A stretch of 64,000 nt of DNA from Amia ocellicauda (GCF_036373705.1 NW_027102661.1:558001-622000), one strand, 5' to 3'; positions 7,416 to 18,236 are shown, numbered from the stretch's first letter. Numbers and translations are program-made. Notes: generated from the letters alone by a model not told the origin.

Positions 7416-10400
7416 AAGGCAGAGTGGTATAATCAGTCTTCAACACTCTTTTATTGTACACCACCCTGAATCGTTTGTTTAGTGATCTATTTTCCAACGT
7501 GTACCCCTTTTTATTGCGATAGATCTGATTTCCGGCTGTAATAATCTCACGAGGAGGCGCGTCTTTCTCGGTTACAAAACTTTCTACCAGGGTCGTCAGA
7601 GACTTGATGTTAATGAGCTTGTTGTTACAATGGTTCAGAGTGAAACCCTTAACTTTCATACAGGTCTTACCCGCAGCCGTTCTGTATGCGTAAGTCTTAG
7701 GACCCCCTGAAACAAACTCCACTATGTGGTCCTGAGGATCTAGTTCGCTCGTTAACTCCCCAAGGTAGTCCCCGAGGGGAGGGACCCAATCCCCTGGCCT
7801 GGTGACAAAGATTACAGAGTCAGTATCATGATAGAGCGTGCGTTCCTGCAACTGATCCATTAAGTTGTACAGTTCAAGCCGGGCGTAAGCCGTGGTAAAA
7901 AACGCTATGAAAACATTAACGTTCCCCTGTTTGGTGGGGAAATCTTTAGGGGCCCTCCACTGGACCTGTGCCACGTGGTCATTTAAGAATTGAAAGTGTG
8001 ATACTGCATGTTGTTTGGAAAACATAAATTCTATAAACTGTTCAGGGGTTTTAATCAAGGTTGTGTTTAGACGGTAATTTCTTTCCCCAAACTTACCCCA
8101 CAGACTGTTTAAAATCAGTTTGGACATTTGTCTCTTGGCGGGGTTGACAGTTATGTTCCCCGGCTCTAGACGGATCCCTTCCTTTTCAAAATATTGCTGA
8201 ACGTATCGCTCTTTGGCCGCGGAGTCAACACACCATGAGGGATAGCCCGATGCCTCCTGTTTCCCTTTCAGATGGGTCATAATGTAATCAGCAAAAAGAG
8301 TATCAGATTTTTCAGAAAAATGCCAAACCTCATTCACCTTACCGACTCTGTAACCTTTCTCCACCGCCTTGTCAAGCTCAATGCTACACCAGACACCCGT
8401 CAGCGCTCTCTCTTCATCACTGTGCAGACAAGAGGTAGTTTGATTTTCAGTTTCCACACACGTTCTACACAGAGGGAACATCAATTTTCCCGAACACCTG
8501 TAAGGCAACACGGGTAAGAACAGCTCGCGAGGAGGGTACATGGTGACTTTGATCAAACCAAAGTAATGTCCGATTTCGAGAAAGTCACGATAAACAATGG
8601 TTGGACGCCCCACCGGGTACATTTTGGTCTTGTTGACATAAGGGTACAGACTGGTGAAATCATAGTAATCTACTCTCTCACCCTCCTTTACCTCATAATG
8701 TAAACAGAGGGCGTTGGTACGACCCCCAAATAACGCATCCCGGGGCTCTAGACGTTCAGGAAAGTCCAAGGTTTCCATAAACCGTTGTACCCCCGCTTCC
8801 TGTTCCTTCAGGGTCGTCCACTCGTGTTTCCAAATCACCAGCACGTTCAAACCATAGGTGTTTTTTAAAGTTTCAATTCGTTCCTGGAAATCATAGTACA
8901 TATCACCGCAGAGTTTTTGTGTTACGGGGTTAAAGGTGTTTGGGTCGAAGCACTGAGGACAGCCATGGTAAATACAACCTGCAAACTCATAAGCGGTATG
9001 CCGCCCGGACACGTCGCTAAAACCGTCTAAGTCATAAGGCCCCATTTTGACTTCCCCTTGATTTAAAGCATGTCTGATGAAGATGTTATCCCGGGCACTC
9101 AGGTATTCCAGCCACTGTATGGAGACAGTCGAAAAGTTCTTTTGTCTAGCACGATAGTTGTCAGAAGTGGTGACCGCTATAGTGTTTTTCTGCAAGAAAT
9201 TGGACCGATACATTTTCATGCAGAGAGACGCTATGGTCACACTTTGCAAAGGGTCGAGACCTGATGTGTTGATAACCTCGGCGCGGAAACGCACACAGGC
9301 TTCTTTAAGGATCACCACATCATTTTTACAATAAGCGGCCATCTCTTCTCGGAAATCAAAAACACCTCCCTTAACCGTATTGTACCATTTAAAGAATTCC
9401 TCCCTCTCATGAGACATCATAGTATCAACCCCATAATAAGAGGCGGGCGGGTAGGACCCTCGATAATTTTGAGTGTCCTTAGTATTAAAAAAATGGCAGA
9501 ACCAACCTTTCTTCTGAGCCTCAAAACCCAGAGCCTTAGGCAAAGCGCTCAATTTCATGGGGAGGAAATTTAACGAGTCTATGTAACGTTAGTTGAAAGC
9601 TTCGTCGGTGAAACACATGATCTTGCTACCCTGAGCTATTATTTTTGGGGTCACCCCATTTTCCACCAGATACTTCATCAAAATGTAAGAATCATAACCC
9701 TTAGCATTGTGGGCAATAAATGTGTAATTGAGGTATTTTGGACCGCGATACCGCGTAAAGAAATCCCTGACACAACTCTCACCGCTAGCTGACCACTCAC
9801 GATCCAACATGTCAATACAGTGTATATAATTAGCAACGTGGACCCCGTTTTCTTGCCGGCATTCAAAAGCAAAAAAGACATACCGGTTGTGCGGCGGCTC
9901 CTTTTTAACCGGCTGAATAAAGCACTGGTGTTCGGACCCCGGGGTTAAATCAGCATTACAGATCCTGCATCTCGGCTCCAGACATTTGTGTGGTTTAACC
10001 TCATGAAAACGGTACTGGAGGCAACACTGCGGGCAATATTTAGTTTGATCACAATAACTCCGTTTTTTAACCCCCTCAGCAGCGGCCCTCTGTACCTTAT
10101 GCTCGGAAAAACAGAACGCTGAGAGACAAATCCTTAAGCAATCTTTACATCGGATGGTAGGGGCCAAACCCTTACGACATTGCGGATTGAAACAGACGTT
10201 ACAGTAACCGTCACAGCGGTGCTTAAGCTTATCATTGAAGGCCTTATAACACCAATGACAAACATACGAACAACCCAAAAAAGCCGTCAAACTCTTTATT
10301 CCAAAGTAATGACTATCACTTAGGAAGAGAAACAGTGTCTGTGTAAGGGTTTCAGGATGTATCTGAAATTTCACAAATACTTCCTTTACCTCACAACGGT

Positions 10401-11537
10401 ACCACACAACAATTTTTAAAGACAACAACTCCTCAAACTTGGTGATGTCTGAAAAGGCAACCATCTGTTGAGAGTTTAAGCCGGCCCTCTGATGAAGCAT
10501 TAAAGCCTCTTGCAGAGCTTGGGGTTCAGGCATGTCGGGGGTGAGTAGTTTTATTAAACTGTAAGCAAAACAGAGCTTATTGTCCCCACTGGAACTCACC
10601 ACTAATTGCCTGAGCTTGGTCCTAATTATGTCGTTCTTCAAGCATTTCGACAGTCTTCTAAGCGCCCCACCCTCAGGGTTACGAACCACATTCATTACCA
10701 GAGACAGACTTTCATCAGCTATGATGGCTGCGTTACTTTGCAATAACGCTTCGATTTTAGCCAGACGTCTAAATTATCTCCACTCAGCATTACAGATAGG
10801 TTGCTAAACAAATCATCCCCTCTGAGTTCTAACTGTACAACATCTCGAGGTCTGACCCTTTCAGCAACCTGTTCAAGCATTTTCTGCAAGGCCTCGTGTA
10901 TGTTGACAAATATTTCTGCATAATTGTCACAATTTAAAAGTTCTGCAAAATTAAAACGCTGAATCATTTCAAAATTGTTATAGGCCGGTCTATCTATAAT
11001 CACGGGATCACTGGTACTCTTGGACACATCATCATTTTGAACAAAGCCTTCACCCCCTACATTCTCACAGAGCATGTCCTCCACAGCCTTATCAGTCTCA
11101 GAACCCTCCACATTCCGAACACCCCCACTGCTGACATCTACAAAACCCCCTTTTTGAGGAGGCTCATTTAAAGCCTGTAAAAGTCCTTCAAAGATATCCA
11201 ACCGGTTAATGTCAAGACCCTCCTCTATAGTGATGGCTGCTTCTGCCGCCATCCTGTGTTCTAATTGTCTCAAATCATTTATAATAGGGGCAGAATTTGG
11301 TCGGGGTAGCTCCTCCAAAGCCTCCACCATTTCAAACAAATCGGGGTGAACTAGGGGGTGAACCTCTATAAGCGCTACCGGTGGGAGGTGGTTATTTAGA
11401 TCATTGACCATCTGTAACAGGTCGGGGTTCACCGGTAAGTCTGTTAATTCACATTCTATCAGTGGTAATTGGGGGTTATTTAAATCATTTATCATTTGTA
11501 ATAGTTCCAGGTTCATTGGGACATCAGAGGAGTTCAC
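7405..11537 (-). pseudogene. Protein-primed family B DNA polymerase, in three pieces
   Basis: Reads right to left. The N-terminal piece (11537-10719) ends in the ELRGD segment typical of Polinton PolB. A frameshift near 10760 leads to the second piece (10743-9589), which has a Cys-rich region and the exonuclease domain. An in-frame TAA at 9589-9591 separates the third piece (9558-7405, 717 aa). Polymerase motifs are present: DFTSLYP, NSLWGKFG and YHDTDS, plus KVKG. Exo II (FIAHNAKGYD) and Exo III (YCKNDVVIL) are present, but Exo I reads FFAFE where DxE is expected. The same frameshift, stop and Ala occur in copies 2 and 3. No clear ATG marks the N-terminus: the frame stays open upstream of 11537 in copy 1 but meets a stop soon after in copies 2 and 3. 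Confidence 0.93.
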
Positions 11538-11699
11538 AACAGGGCCGGGGATGTTCTCTCGGGAAGGTCTTTTTGGGGCCCTAGCTTGTTCATAATCCTT
11601 TAGTTTGTGAGTTCTTTTACCAAGTCAGGACATTTTTTAATGTATTTTTTATTTTTCCAACAACCCACAATAGTAAGGCGTTTTGTGTCTATTAAAACA

Positions 11700-13741
11700 T
11701 TAAATACGGTACAATTCGTTAGTAAGGGTATTAATAAGGGTGTTTTGGCTCTCTATCACCAGGTTTTGCCCCACTAACACAAGTCTTTGATTTTGTAACA
11801 AAGTATGTAGCAACTCATGCCGACCTTCAGGAAGTAGCTCCGGGGGCTGGTGGCCTGGCTCAGCTTCAAAGGATGGTCGCTCCGGTAAATCTCGGTCGAA
11901 GGAGGCAGGGAGCGAGCGTATACTCATGGACGGAGACCAAGAAGGCCTTTGCGGTGACACCCTGGCCAAGCGCGGGGTACTGTTCCGCGTTTCTGTAGCC
12001 AAGAAATGGGTCTGGGGGAACGATGTTGAAACCAGGCCGTCGTTGGGTGGTGTGTCAGCCCTGACTGACGGCGACCCATGAGGTTGTTGGATGCCTGTAT
12101 TTGTTCCGCCCGACAATGCGGCGGGCTGAATCTGGGGTGTTGAATTACCCCCAGAAGGCTGTGGCCTGAGTAGATGTTGGGGGGTCTCCAAGACCACCGT
12201 GGGGGATCCTCTCGGTGATCTCACCGGGGAAGATGTTTGATCCCACTTAGACGGGGTAATTGTTCTCAATAGCTCATCCACAGAATGACTATCCCAAGAG
12301 TCTTGGGAAGAATAAAAATATACATTACATTTACATCTTTAAACGGCGACAGAAATCAAACTTAAAACAACATGTCCAGGACATTCAAAACCTTTAGCTT
12401 TTTTAGACCTTTGAAAATAGCCTTAGACATTCACTACAACGCAATATTATTTACAGACAATATATTTATTAGGACTTGATAATAAATGTAAAACAGAGAA
12501 GCCGCTGTAAATAAACTGTTTCTTAAATGTTTCTTTAAAAACTGTAATATTGTTAATAAAACACACACACACACAACAACATTTCATTTTTAAACGAACC
12601 TTCCAAGTGTAAACGATTCCTGATCCCGGGACTTCCTGTTTCACAAACGTTTTCACGATCTGTTTAAATATTAAATACAATGAACACCTTCAAGCCTTTT
12701 CCTACAACCACTTTAAAACAGAAGTATAATAGCGGGAGATAAGCCAAACAACTTACTAAACCATTTCGGACGGCTTTACTTCCTAACCAGACGGTACGGC
12801 AATCGGTCATTTCTAAACACGTTCCCCAGAAACAAGCCTAGACCTGTCCGGACTTCTAAAGATCTTTCCCAGAACCCCCCGCCCTACAGGAAACGGTCAC
12901 CCATCGCTTAAATATTAGCCCTCAACGGGCAAACAAAGCCCTTTTAAAAACATTAAAGTTTGAAAGATCTTACTTACCTCCACAGAATAATCGTTTCTTA
13001 TTTTTTTCGGCTGGTTTAGCTTTTTGCACCGCTGTGAAGGTAAGAGACATGTTTAACCTTTAACCACACCGCTTTATAAAAAGCTTTAACCTCTTACAGG
13101 CTGCAGACATATACTCACAGCTATCAGATACCGGGGCTGACGGCCTTTCAGATTCTTGAAAGGTTACGGTTCTCGAAGGTAAAACGAAACAAGCCCTCGA
13201 TGTGGAAGGCCTTTCGTTGTCTCGAACCACGTTTCTTAATACTGTTAGACAGGATAATTTTTTAAAATTAACAAAACTGGACTCAAACATCTTACAGAAA
13301 CGTTATACAAACAAACAGGGATTTAGTTCTTACCCGGTCGGCAGACAGTCTGTCTAGGGACAACCACTTCTCTTGGTCGATCCTCGGAGACATTAATCAC
13401 AGGCCTTTCAATAGTTTCTGTGTAATTAAAGAGACCGGCATTAATATATATTAAAACGTTTTCATAACTCTAATGAGCCGCTTCAAAACCACACACACCC
13501 ATACATAAGAACCCATGAGCGCAAACACAAAAATCTTACCGTCGTTGTTCCAGATGATCTCCTCAGCGTTGGGAATTAACTCCTGTTGACTGGCTGAAAA
13601 ATAATTTTACAGAACTTAAAACAGATGTTATAGCCTTATTTACAATACATGCACACAACACGCTCTGAGTCAATGAAAATAATCTGAAGACTTGCCTAAA
13701 AACTCATTTAAATCGAAGTCGCTGATGTTGTTTCCGGACAT
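11700..13741 (-). CDS. Gene F: six-exon spliced gene, Pro/Ser-rich product of unknown function
   Basis: Predicted exons, in transcript order: 13741-13696, 13593-13540, 13417-13334, 13241-13119, 13031-12978, 12301-11700. Every intron is phase 1, every junction keeps the frame, and the sum is 963 nt (320 aa plus stop). Donors are GTAAG or GTGAG except intron 1 (GCAAG); acceptors follow pyrimidine-rich tracts ending in AG. The product begins MSGNNISDFDLNEFL and carries a repeated ERP motif in exons 3 and 4. Exon 5 has a Lys-rich nuclear-signal-like run. Exon 6 is a long Pro/Ser/Thr-rich region ending in a helical stretch (about the last 40 residues). It lies just upstream of the polymerase on the same strand. 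Function unknown; early regulator or replication partner is only a guess. Confidence 0.7.
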
Positions 13742-13808
13742 TGTTGATCTTTAGTCTTAAATCGAAAGGTCAGTAAGAGTCTGTCGAGCTGAAGACCAGA
13801 CCTTCATA

Positions 13809-13814
13809 CTTATA
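13809..13814 (-). promoter_or_regulatory. Probable TATA box for gene F
   Basis: On the minus strand this reads TATAAG, about 70 bases upstream of the predicted gene F start codon at 13741. No other good TATA candidate lies closer. The same motif is present in copies 2 and 3. Prediction from motif and spacing only. Confidence 0.45.
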
Positions 13815-14509
13815 CTGATGGCCACATGCCGGATCTGCGTGTAAGGCATTGTTCTGGTCTGGCCTTTGTGCATCAAGACCTATAGTCAACAAACCACTAA
13901 GAATATTTCAGGCCTTTATAAGAGCTAAAAAACAACCTGAGCCAAGAAAATAACTATAAAGATCTAAAATAACTAGCGCTTTTACAGTGATTTTTTTTTT
14001 TTTTTTAATAGCGATGCTTTGTTTGGTATTAAACAAGTCACAAACTACTCAGAACAGCGTTTATCCCCGCAAAAGAGATATTTGGGTTTATTTTACAAAG
14101 CTTATAAATTATATAGGTTAAAAGTATTCTGAATGTTTTGATACCACATGCCATACGTACTGTTGTCTGAGCCCACCCCCGCCACCCATGGTGTGAGTGA
14201 TTTAGCCTTGAGTGTTGTGATCTATTTAGCATTGAGTGATCAGTTGTTTTTATTTTTTAAACGATTCCTTATCATCAGGGATTGAGACTGCTAAAATACC
14301 TTAAAAGCATATCCTTATCTTAAGTCTAACTCTTATGAGCTTTAAGACCCTAGAATGTATTTAAGTAAAACGACTGAACACATTATGTGAGAGATAAAAT
14401 ATAACCACAGCTTTTTTTTTTTTTTTTTACAAAAACAATTAACCTATACACACAAACACCCACACACACACCCTCTTTTTTAATTTTATTTTTAATTAAA
14501 TTTGAGGGG

Positions 14510-14739
14510 AGAGACAGAGCCAGATACAGTGTGGATAACATAAGTACCCTATGCAAAACAGGCATTGTTAGGACCTGGGATCATAACAGACAACAGAACT
14601 TGTTGATCTTATAAAATGATTGGGCGAGAGAGAGAGAGAGACAGACAGAGACAGTGTGAATATGATAAACGCACTATTCAAAACTGGCATTGTTAAGACC
14701 TGGGACCATTACAGACAACAGAACTTGTTGATCTTATAA
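14510..14739. repeat. Two-copy ~125-bp imperfect tandem repeat
   Basis: Two diverged units (about 14510-14614 and 14635-14739) share GAGAGACAGA at the start and ACAGAACTTGTTGATCTTAT at the end. Between these lie GGCATTGTTA and GACCTGGGA. The same pair recurs in copies 2 and 3 at the matching place, so it belongs to the element. Possible regulatory or replication-linked DNA; no role is shown. Confidence 0.75.
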
Positions 14740-14856
14740 CGGTTTAGATTTACTAAACCATTACATGTATATTTAAAAAAGACCCCCAAACACTACAGGA
14801 AGAGCCGACCCATTCACACTCTACAGTTGACCAACAAGAACAACAAGAACAACAGG

Positions 14857-15041
14857 TTATGGGCGGCCTTGTTGTTCAGGGTTTTATGGGTGTACACTTT
14901 CTGACGGATATGACGTAGGAATAATTAAGGAAATAACTCTACCTAAAATCACGCCCCCCAATTATGACGTAGGAATATTAATAAGCTTAGGGCATACGTC
15001 ATAACAAAATAGGCCGCGCCCATAAAACCCTACTATCTACT
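14857..15041 (-). repeat. Right terminal inverted repeat, copy 1
   Basis: The 185-bp reverse complement of the left TIR of copy 3 (34501-34685). Its outer end reads AGTAGATAG when taken inward. It includes CRE-like TGACGTA/TACGTCA sites. Its left partner is lost in this copy. Confidence 0.9.
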
Positions 15042-15047
15042 CATAAG
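15042..15047. other. Target-site duplication CATAAG (right side, copy 1)
   Basis: CATAAG directly follows the TIR end and continues into AGTAACAGC, exactly as in the empty sites elsewhere in the window. Confidence 0.8.
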
Positions 15048-15273
15048 AGTAACAGCAATGTCGCCGATCCTGCTACGGTCGTATTGTAACAGCAACAACA
15101 TGTATCGATTTTAAAACTGTCAGTTCCAGCGCCTCGCAAAGCTACCCTTCTGTGATCGTTTGTTCTCAAGGTCAGGATTTCTTGACACTCCGAGGAAGAG
15201 AAAACGACAGCCACCCTTGGGGCAGAGAGATGGGGGACGGGTAACACGGCACTGGCACACGTGCACCGCGGGT

Positions 15274-15346
15274 TGTTTCCACCCAGTTTCGAACCGGGGA
15301 CCTTTCGCGTGTGAGGCAAACGTGATAGCCACTACACTACGGAAAC
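15274..15346 (-). tRNA. tRNA-Val (CAC)
   Basis: A 73-nt cloverleaf can be written by eye: acceptor GTTTCCG pairs with TGGAAAC (one G-U), the D-arm holds TAGTGGCTA, the anticodon loop is CTCACAC, and the T-loop is TTCGAAA with one G-U in the T-stem. No CCA is encoded. A and B box sequences look intact, so it could be transcribed. Confidence 0.9.
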
Positions 15347-15927
15347 CAACCCGTCCTGGTATTTCGAATAACTCCTATCGAAGCCGGCTGGTAAAACGCA
15401 CACAGGCGTTTCCCGTGGGCCAGCCTGTGAGATAAAGGTTTCTATTTTCACTGACCTATATTGCATTGCTCAAGGGCACATCAGGACACTTTGGAAACTC
15501 TTTCAAAGGAAGAACGCCCTGAGCAATGACAAGACTTACACTTACCCCAACAAGGTGATGCTCAATGGCTTGTTCAAACAGCTGCTGCTCGTCTTGTGCC
15601 ACCATCAGACAATCACAGAGCTATTGTGCCTTCTGCACCTTACGGTAGCAACAAATCTAACTACTGCTTTACTTTAACAATAATAATGACGGCGACCACG
15701 ATGACAACAAGAACAACAACAGGAACAACAACAACAACAACATCATCATCATCATCATCATCAGATTTTAATTAAAAGTGGCTACACCAGCGTTTACAAT
15801 TTCAACCTGTCGACGGACGGACGCTCTGAGAGCACCGATTTCGGGCACTCCAATGAAGAAAAGCTACCCACCGCCTCCGGGGAACCACGAGGGCAAACAG
15901 GATGAAACGGACCGGCCCACAGCAGGC

Positions 15928-16000
15928 TGTTTCCGCCCGGTTTCGAACCGGGGACCTTTCGCGTGTTAGGCGAACGTGATAACCGCTACACTACGGAAAC
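15928..16000 (-). tRNA. tRNA-Val (AAC)
   Basis: Standard 73-nt tRNA-Val with anticodon loop CTAACAC, perfect acceptor and T-stem pairing and T-loop TTCGAAA. The best-preserved AAC gene of the window. Confidence 0.93.
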
Positions 16001-16196
16001 TGACACCGCAACGTCTTGCTTCAAACGGTTACCGTTGAAGCCTGCTCGTAAAACGGGCTCACGCATTTCAGGTCGGCTAGACTGTGAGATGGCGTCTGAA
16101 GTGCCGCGAAAGGATGCCATTTTCACAGACCTGTTTGGCATTGCTAAAGGGCACATCAGGACACTTTGGAAACTCTTTCAAAGGCAGGTCGCCCTG

Positions 16197-16787
16197 CGCT
16201 TTAAAAGGGATCCCAGCTGTGTTGGAGTGGAGCTTTTTGCTTTGGGAGAGAAGGAGGGTACGTTGGAACCTTTTGAGACGGTAATTGAATACTCTTATGA
16301 GGACTGGTTGAAGGTGATGGCCTGGAGAGATCTGGGGCTTGTGGATAAGACTCTAGAAGGCTTGCAAGAGGGTCCAAGAGAATGCAAAATGGAGTCTCCG
16401 ACTCAGGGTTTTGAAAGGTGTGAATGGGAAAGCTTGCAGAACTACGGTAGAGTGGTGAAGAGTCTATCTCAAACTACAGATCGTAAGGTTTTGTTTAGCA
16501 GTACCCTGATTACAAACCCTATTGAAGGGGGTGTGGAGGATCCAGAAAAACAGGTTACAGAAATTATGTTTGACGCCGTGGACTGGCCGTTCTTGAAAGA
16601 GGTCATAAACTGTATAAATGATGGTTTTGACATCTTGACCAAATGTTCGCAACTGGATTTGGTTAGAAGGAGAATATGCTGGATTATGGATTATATATCC
16701 CCCTTGAATGACGACGACGATGATAAAACCGACGACGTGTGGGGTTTTGGAGGGGGGTCTGACGGCTCAGGGGCTACTCTCTTCTAA
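16197..16787 (+). pseudogene. Gene A, 5'-truncated, fused in frame to tRNA-flank DNA
   Basis: Same truncation as in copy 1. Here the upstream host sequence is visible: the frame is open back to 15963, giving a chance 274-codon chimera whose first ~80 codons come from the antisense of a tRNA-Val gene and its flank. The viral part is identical to copy 1. No viral promoter or start codon remains. Confidence 0.75.
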
Positions 16788-16865
16788 GAGGGCGGTGTGT
16801 CGTGACGTAGTGAAGAGATAGGATAAAAGGCGCAACAATTCATTCATGGTTTAAAATTAAAGAGA

Positions 16866-17714
16866 ATGTCTTACCCGAAAGCTGCGGACGTCGACAGGCT
16901 CTACAGGCCTCTTCAAACCCGGGATCACCCCTGGTTCTATTCCCCAGATTTTGTATACACTCTGGAACCCTCTGACTGCGGTTACCCTCCAAGACCTCAG
17001 ACCCCGGTCCCTCAGGACGAAACAACATGCGGTGCGATGGATGTCCAAATGAGTCTCGGGGATCCCCAGCCTCTGGAGCTCATGGAGGGCCTCGATTTTG
17101 CCGAACTGTCTACCGTCTGTGCGTCTCAGGAGGGGGTCAGTCCAATGGATGTAGAAACACCCCACAAACCACCAGGCGACCCAATGAGCATCGGACTGTC
17201 CCAGGGGCGTGATGAAGACGCAGGATTTATGCCCGGGGTATGTGACCAAGTAAGCAGAGTGGTTAAAAGCACCCTGGTGTATATTCTGAGTGCTCTCATC
17301 GACCGAGCTCTGAAAGAAGTCTGTCGGGGGTGTGAAGTGAATCACCCCAGTCAGTTGAGACACAGTTGTTTGTTTGAACCAGACCGTTACTATTTCCTGT
17401 TCTATTTCAACGTGTTTTACAGAAGACTGAACAAACCGTGGCTGAAACCGGCACTAATCAAGGCGCTGTCTTACTCCCACATACATGTCACTGCGGGACA
17501 AGTCCAGAAAATCATAGATGAGATTTTGCTGGAGCTGAAAAAGGAGCCGTTTATAATAGAGAAACTTGGGCAGCTGGTCAATGACCTGGATGAGCCGAGT
17601 AGAAAAACCGCTGGCAAGCTAAAAGCTTATTTCTTCCGTAAAGAAGTTAAAGCTGGGGGCAGCGACGAGGAATTCGACATCTACGCCACTGATTCAGACT
17701 CTGACCTGAACTAA
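16866..17714 (+). CDS. Gene B: unknown protein with Cys/His cluster
   Basis: 282 aa, same as copy 1, with the C-x2-C-x4-H-x5-H-x-C cluster and acidic tail unchanged. The TATA-like ATAAAAGG lies at 16823-16830. Confidence 0.75.
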   Translation: MSYPKAADVDRLYRPLQTRDHPWFYSPDFVYTLEPSDCGYPPRPQTPVPQDETTCGAMDVQMSLGDPQPLELMEGLDFAELSTVCASQEGVSPMDVETPHKPPGDPMSIGLSQGRDEDAGFMPGVCDQVSRVVKSTLVYILSALIDRALKEVCRGCEVNHPSQLRHSCLFEPDRYYFLFYFNVFYRRLNKPWLKPALIKALSYSHIHVTAGQVQKIIDEILLELKKEPFIIEKLGQLVNDLDEPSRKTAGKLKAYFFRKEVKAGGSDEEFDIYATDSDSDLN

Positions 17715-17726
17715 GGGACTTTGAAC

Positions 17727-18119
17727 ATGGGGAATGTTCTGGACTGCTTCTGCAACTGGTTCTGTCATCAACACTCTGCAGCTAACCTGAGAGCGCTATT
17801 ACACCATGTGCTTGACCGAAAAGTAGCCAACGCGAGCCTTTTCTCTACAGATTTAACCATCGATGAGGATCAACTTTCAAACCTGGAAAAGTGAATGGCT
17901 GCTGTAACAAAGACCGGGGGGTACGAACACTGGGATGAAGCGCTCAAGGGGGCCAAGAATGATATTAGGCCATTTCATCAACATCTGTATGACCTTTTGC
18001 TGAGCATGTTTAATACACCTCTGTTTACTTTTAAAATAGGTCATATTGTTGTTTTATTTACATATGTAACTGAGGTGTGTGCCTACAAGATAAAGAAACA
18101 GGTATATTTGTTGATATAG
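17727..18119 (+). pseudogene. Gene C with internal stop: myristoylation-start, possible Bcl-2-like protein
   Basis: MGNVLDC start at 17727. A TGA at 17892-17894 interrupts it where copy 4 has TTA. The second part (17895-18119) contains FKIGHIVVLFTYVTEVC, which resembles a BH1-like segment of Bcl-2 proteins. In the -1 frame, coding-like sequence continues (DQVTNHLISFCLDRR) to a TAA at 18233-18235. Confidence 0.6.
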
Positions 18120-18230
18120 ATCAAGTAACCAATCATCTGATTTCTTTTTGTCTGGACCGTAGAAAAAATTGTTGTGTATGTTATACTTTTCTCAAATGTC
18201 TAAAAAGGGGTATCTGCTCTCCTGAAGTTG

Positions 18231-18236
18231 AATAAA
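18231..18236 (+). promoter_or_regulatory. Polyadenylation signal after gene C
   Basis: AATAAA placed about 110 bp after the gene C stop and 56 bp before the integrase ATG. It overlaps the TAA that ends the -1 frame continuation of gene C. The same signal is present in copies 3 and 4; copy 1 lost it in its deletion. Confidence 0.55.

Larger units (their letters stand above)
13742..14856. other. Non-coding right arm of copy 1
   Basis: About 1.1 kb between gene F and the right TIR with no supported gene. It holds the gene F promoter region, poly(T) tracts near 13990 and 14410, a CA-rich stretch (14449-14471), a GA run near 14626 and a two-unit tandem duplication (14510-14739). The short minus-strand frames here are not conserved in character and cross simple repeats. 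Confidence 0.6.
27..15041. mobile_element. Copy 1: left-truncated Maverick/Polinton (adintovirus-like) element
   Basis: Contains the Polinton gene set in the order found in the other copies and ends on the right with a TIR at 14857-15041. The left ~425 bp, including the left TIR and the start of gene A, are missing. The join to host tRNA-array DNA is at about 27-30, where host and element share CGCT. A further 752-bp deletion at 1774/1775 removes the end of gene C and the first half of the integrase. The element is otherwise almost identical to copy 2, which has the same left junction, so the two look like products of one recent tandem duplication with a unit of about 16.9 kb. Confidence 0.93.
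15048..16196. repeat. tRNA-Val array block between copies 1 and 2
   Basis: Host-type DNA built of repeated units of roughly 650 bp, each with one tRNA-Val gene on the minus strand and conserved flanks. It holds a Val-CAC gene, an ACA/ATC simple repeat (about 15700-15763) and a Val-AAC gene. It ends at the truncated left junction of copy 2. No protein gene is supported; frames here cross tRNAs or the simple repeat. Confidence 0.85.

Noticed and set aside
9589-9591. Programmed stop readthrough in the polymerase
   Set aside because: TAA is the least leaky stop, no readthrough context is evident, and a frameshift elsewhere in the same gene makes simple decay more likely.
9678-9881. A 67-codon hydrophobic minus-strand frame inside the polymerase gene
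   Set aside because: It is an alternative frame of the exonuclease region, which has recognisable Exo motifs in the main frame.
13060-13290. A 76-codon minus-strand frame as a separate small gene
   Set aside because: Its first part is intron-like (pyrimidine-rich, ending CTAACAG) and its middle is exon 4 of gene F with matching phases on both sides.
15120-15435. Several 60-100 codon frames across the tRNA blocks, repeated in each block
   Set aside because: They run through tRNA-Val genes and their flanks on both strands. Their repeated peptides are translations of tRNA sequence.
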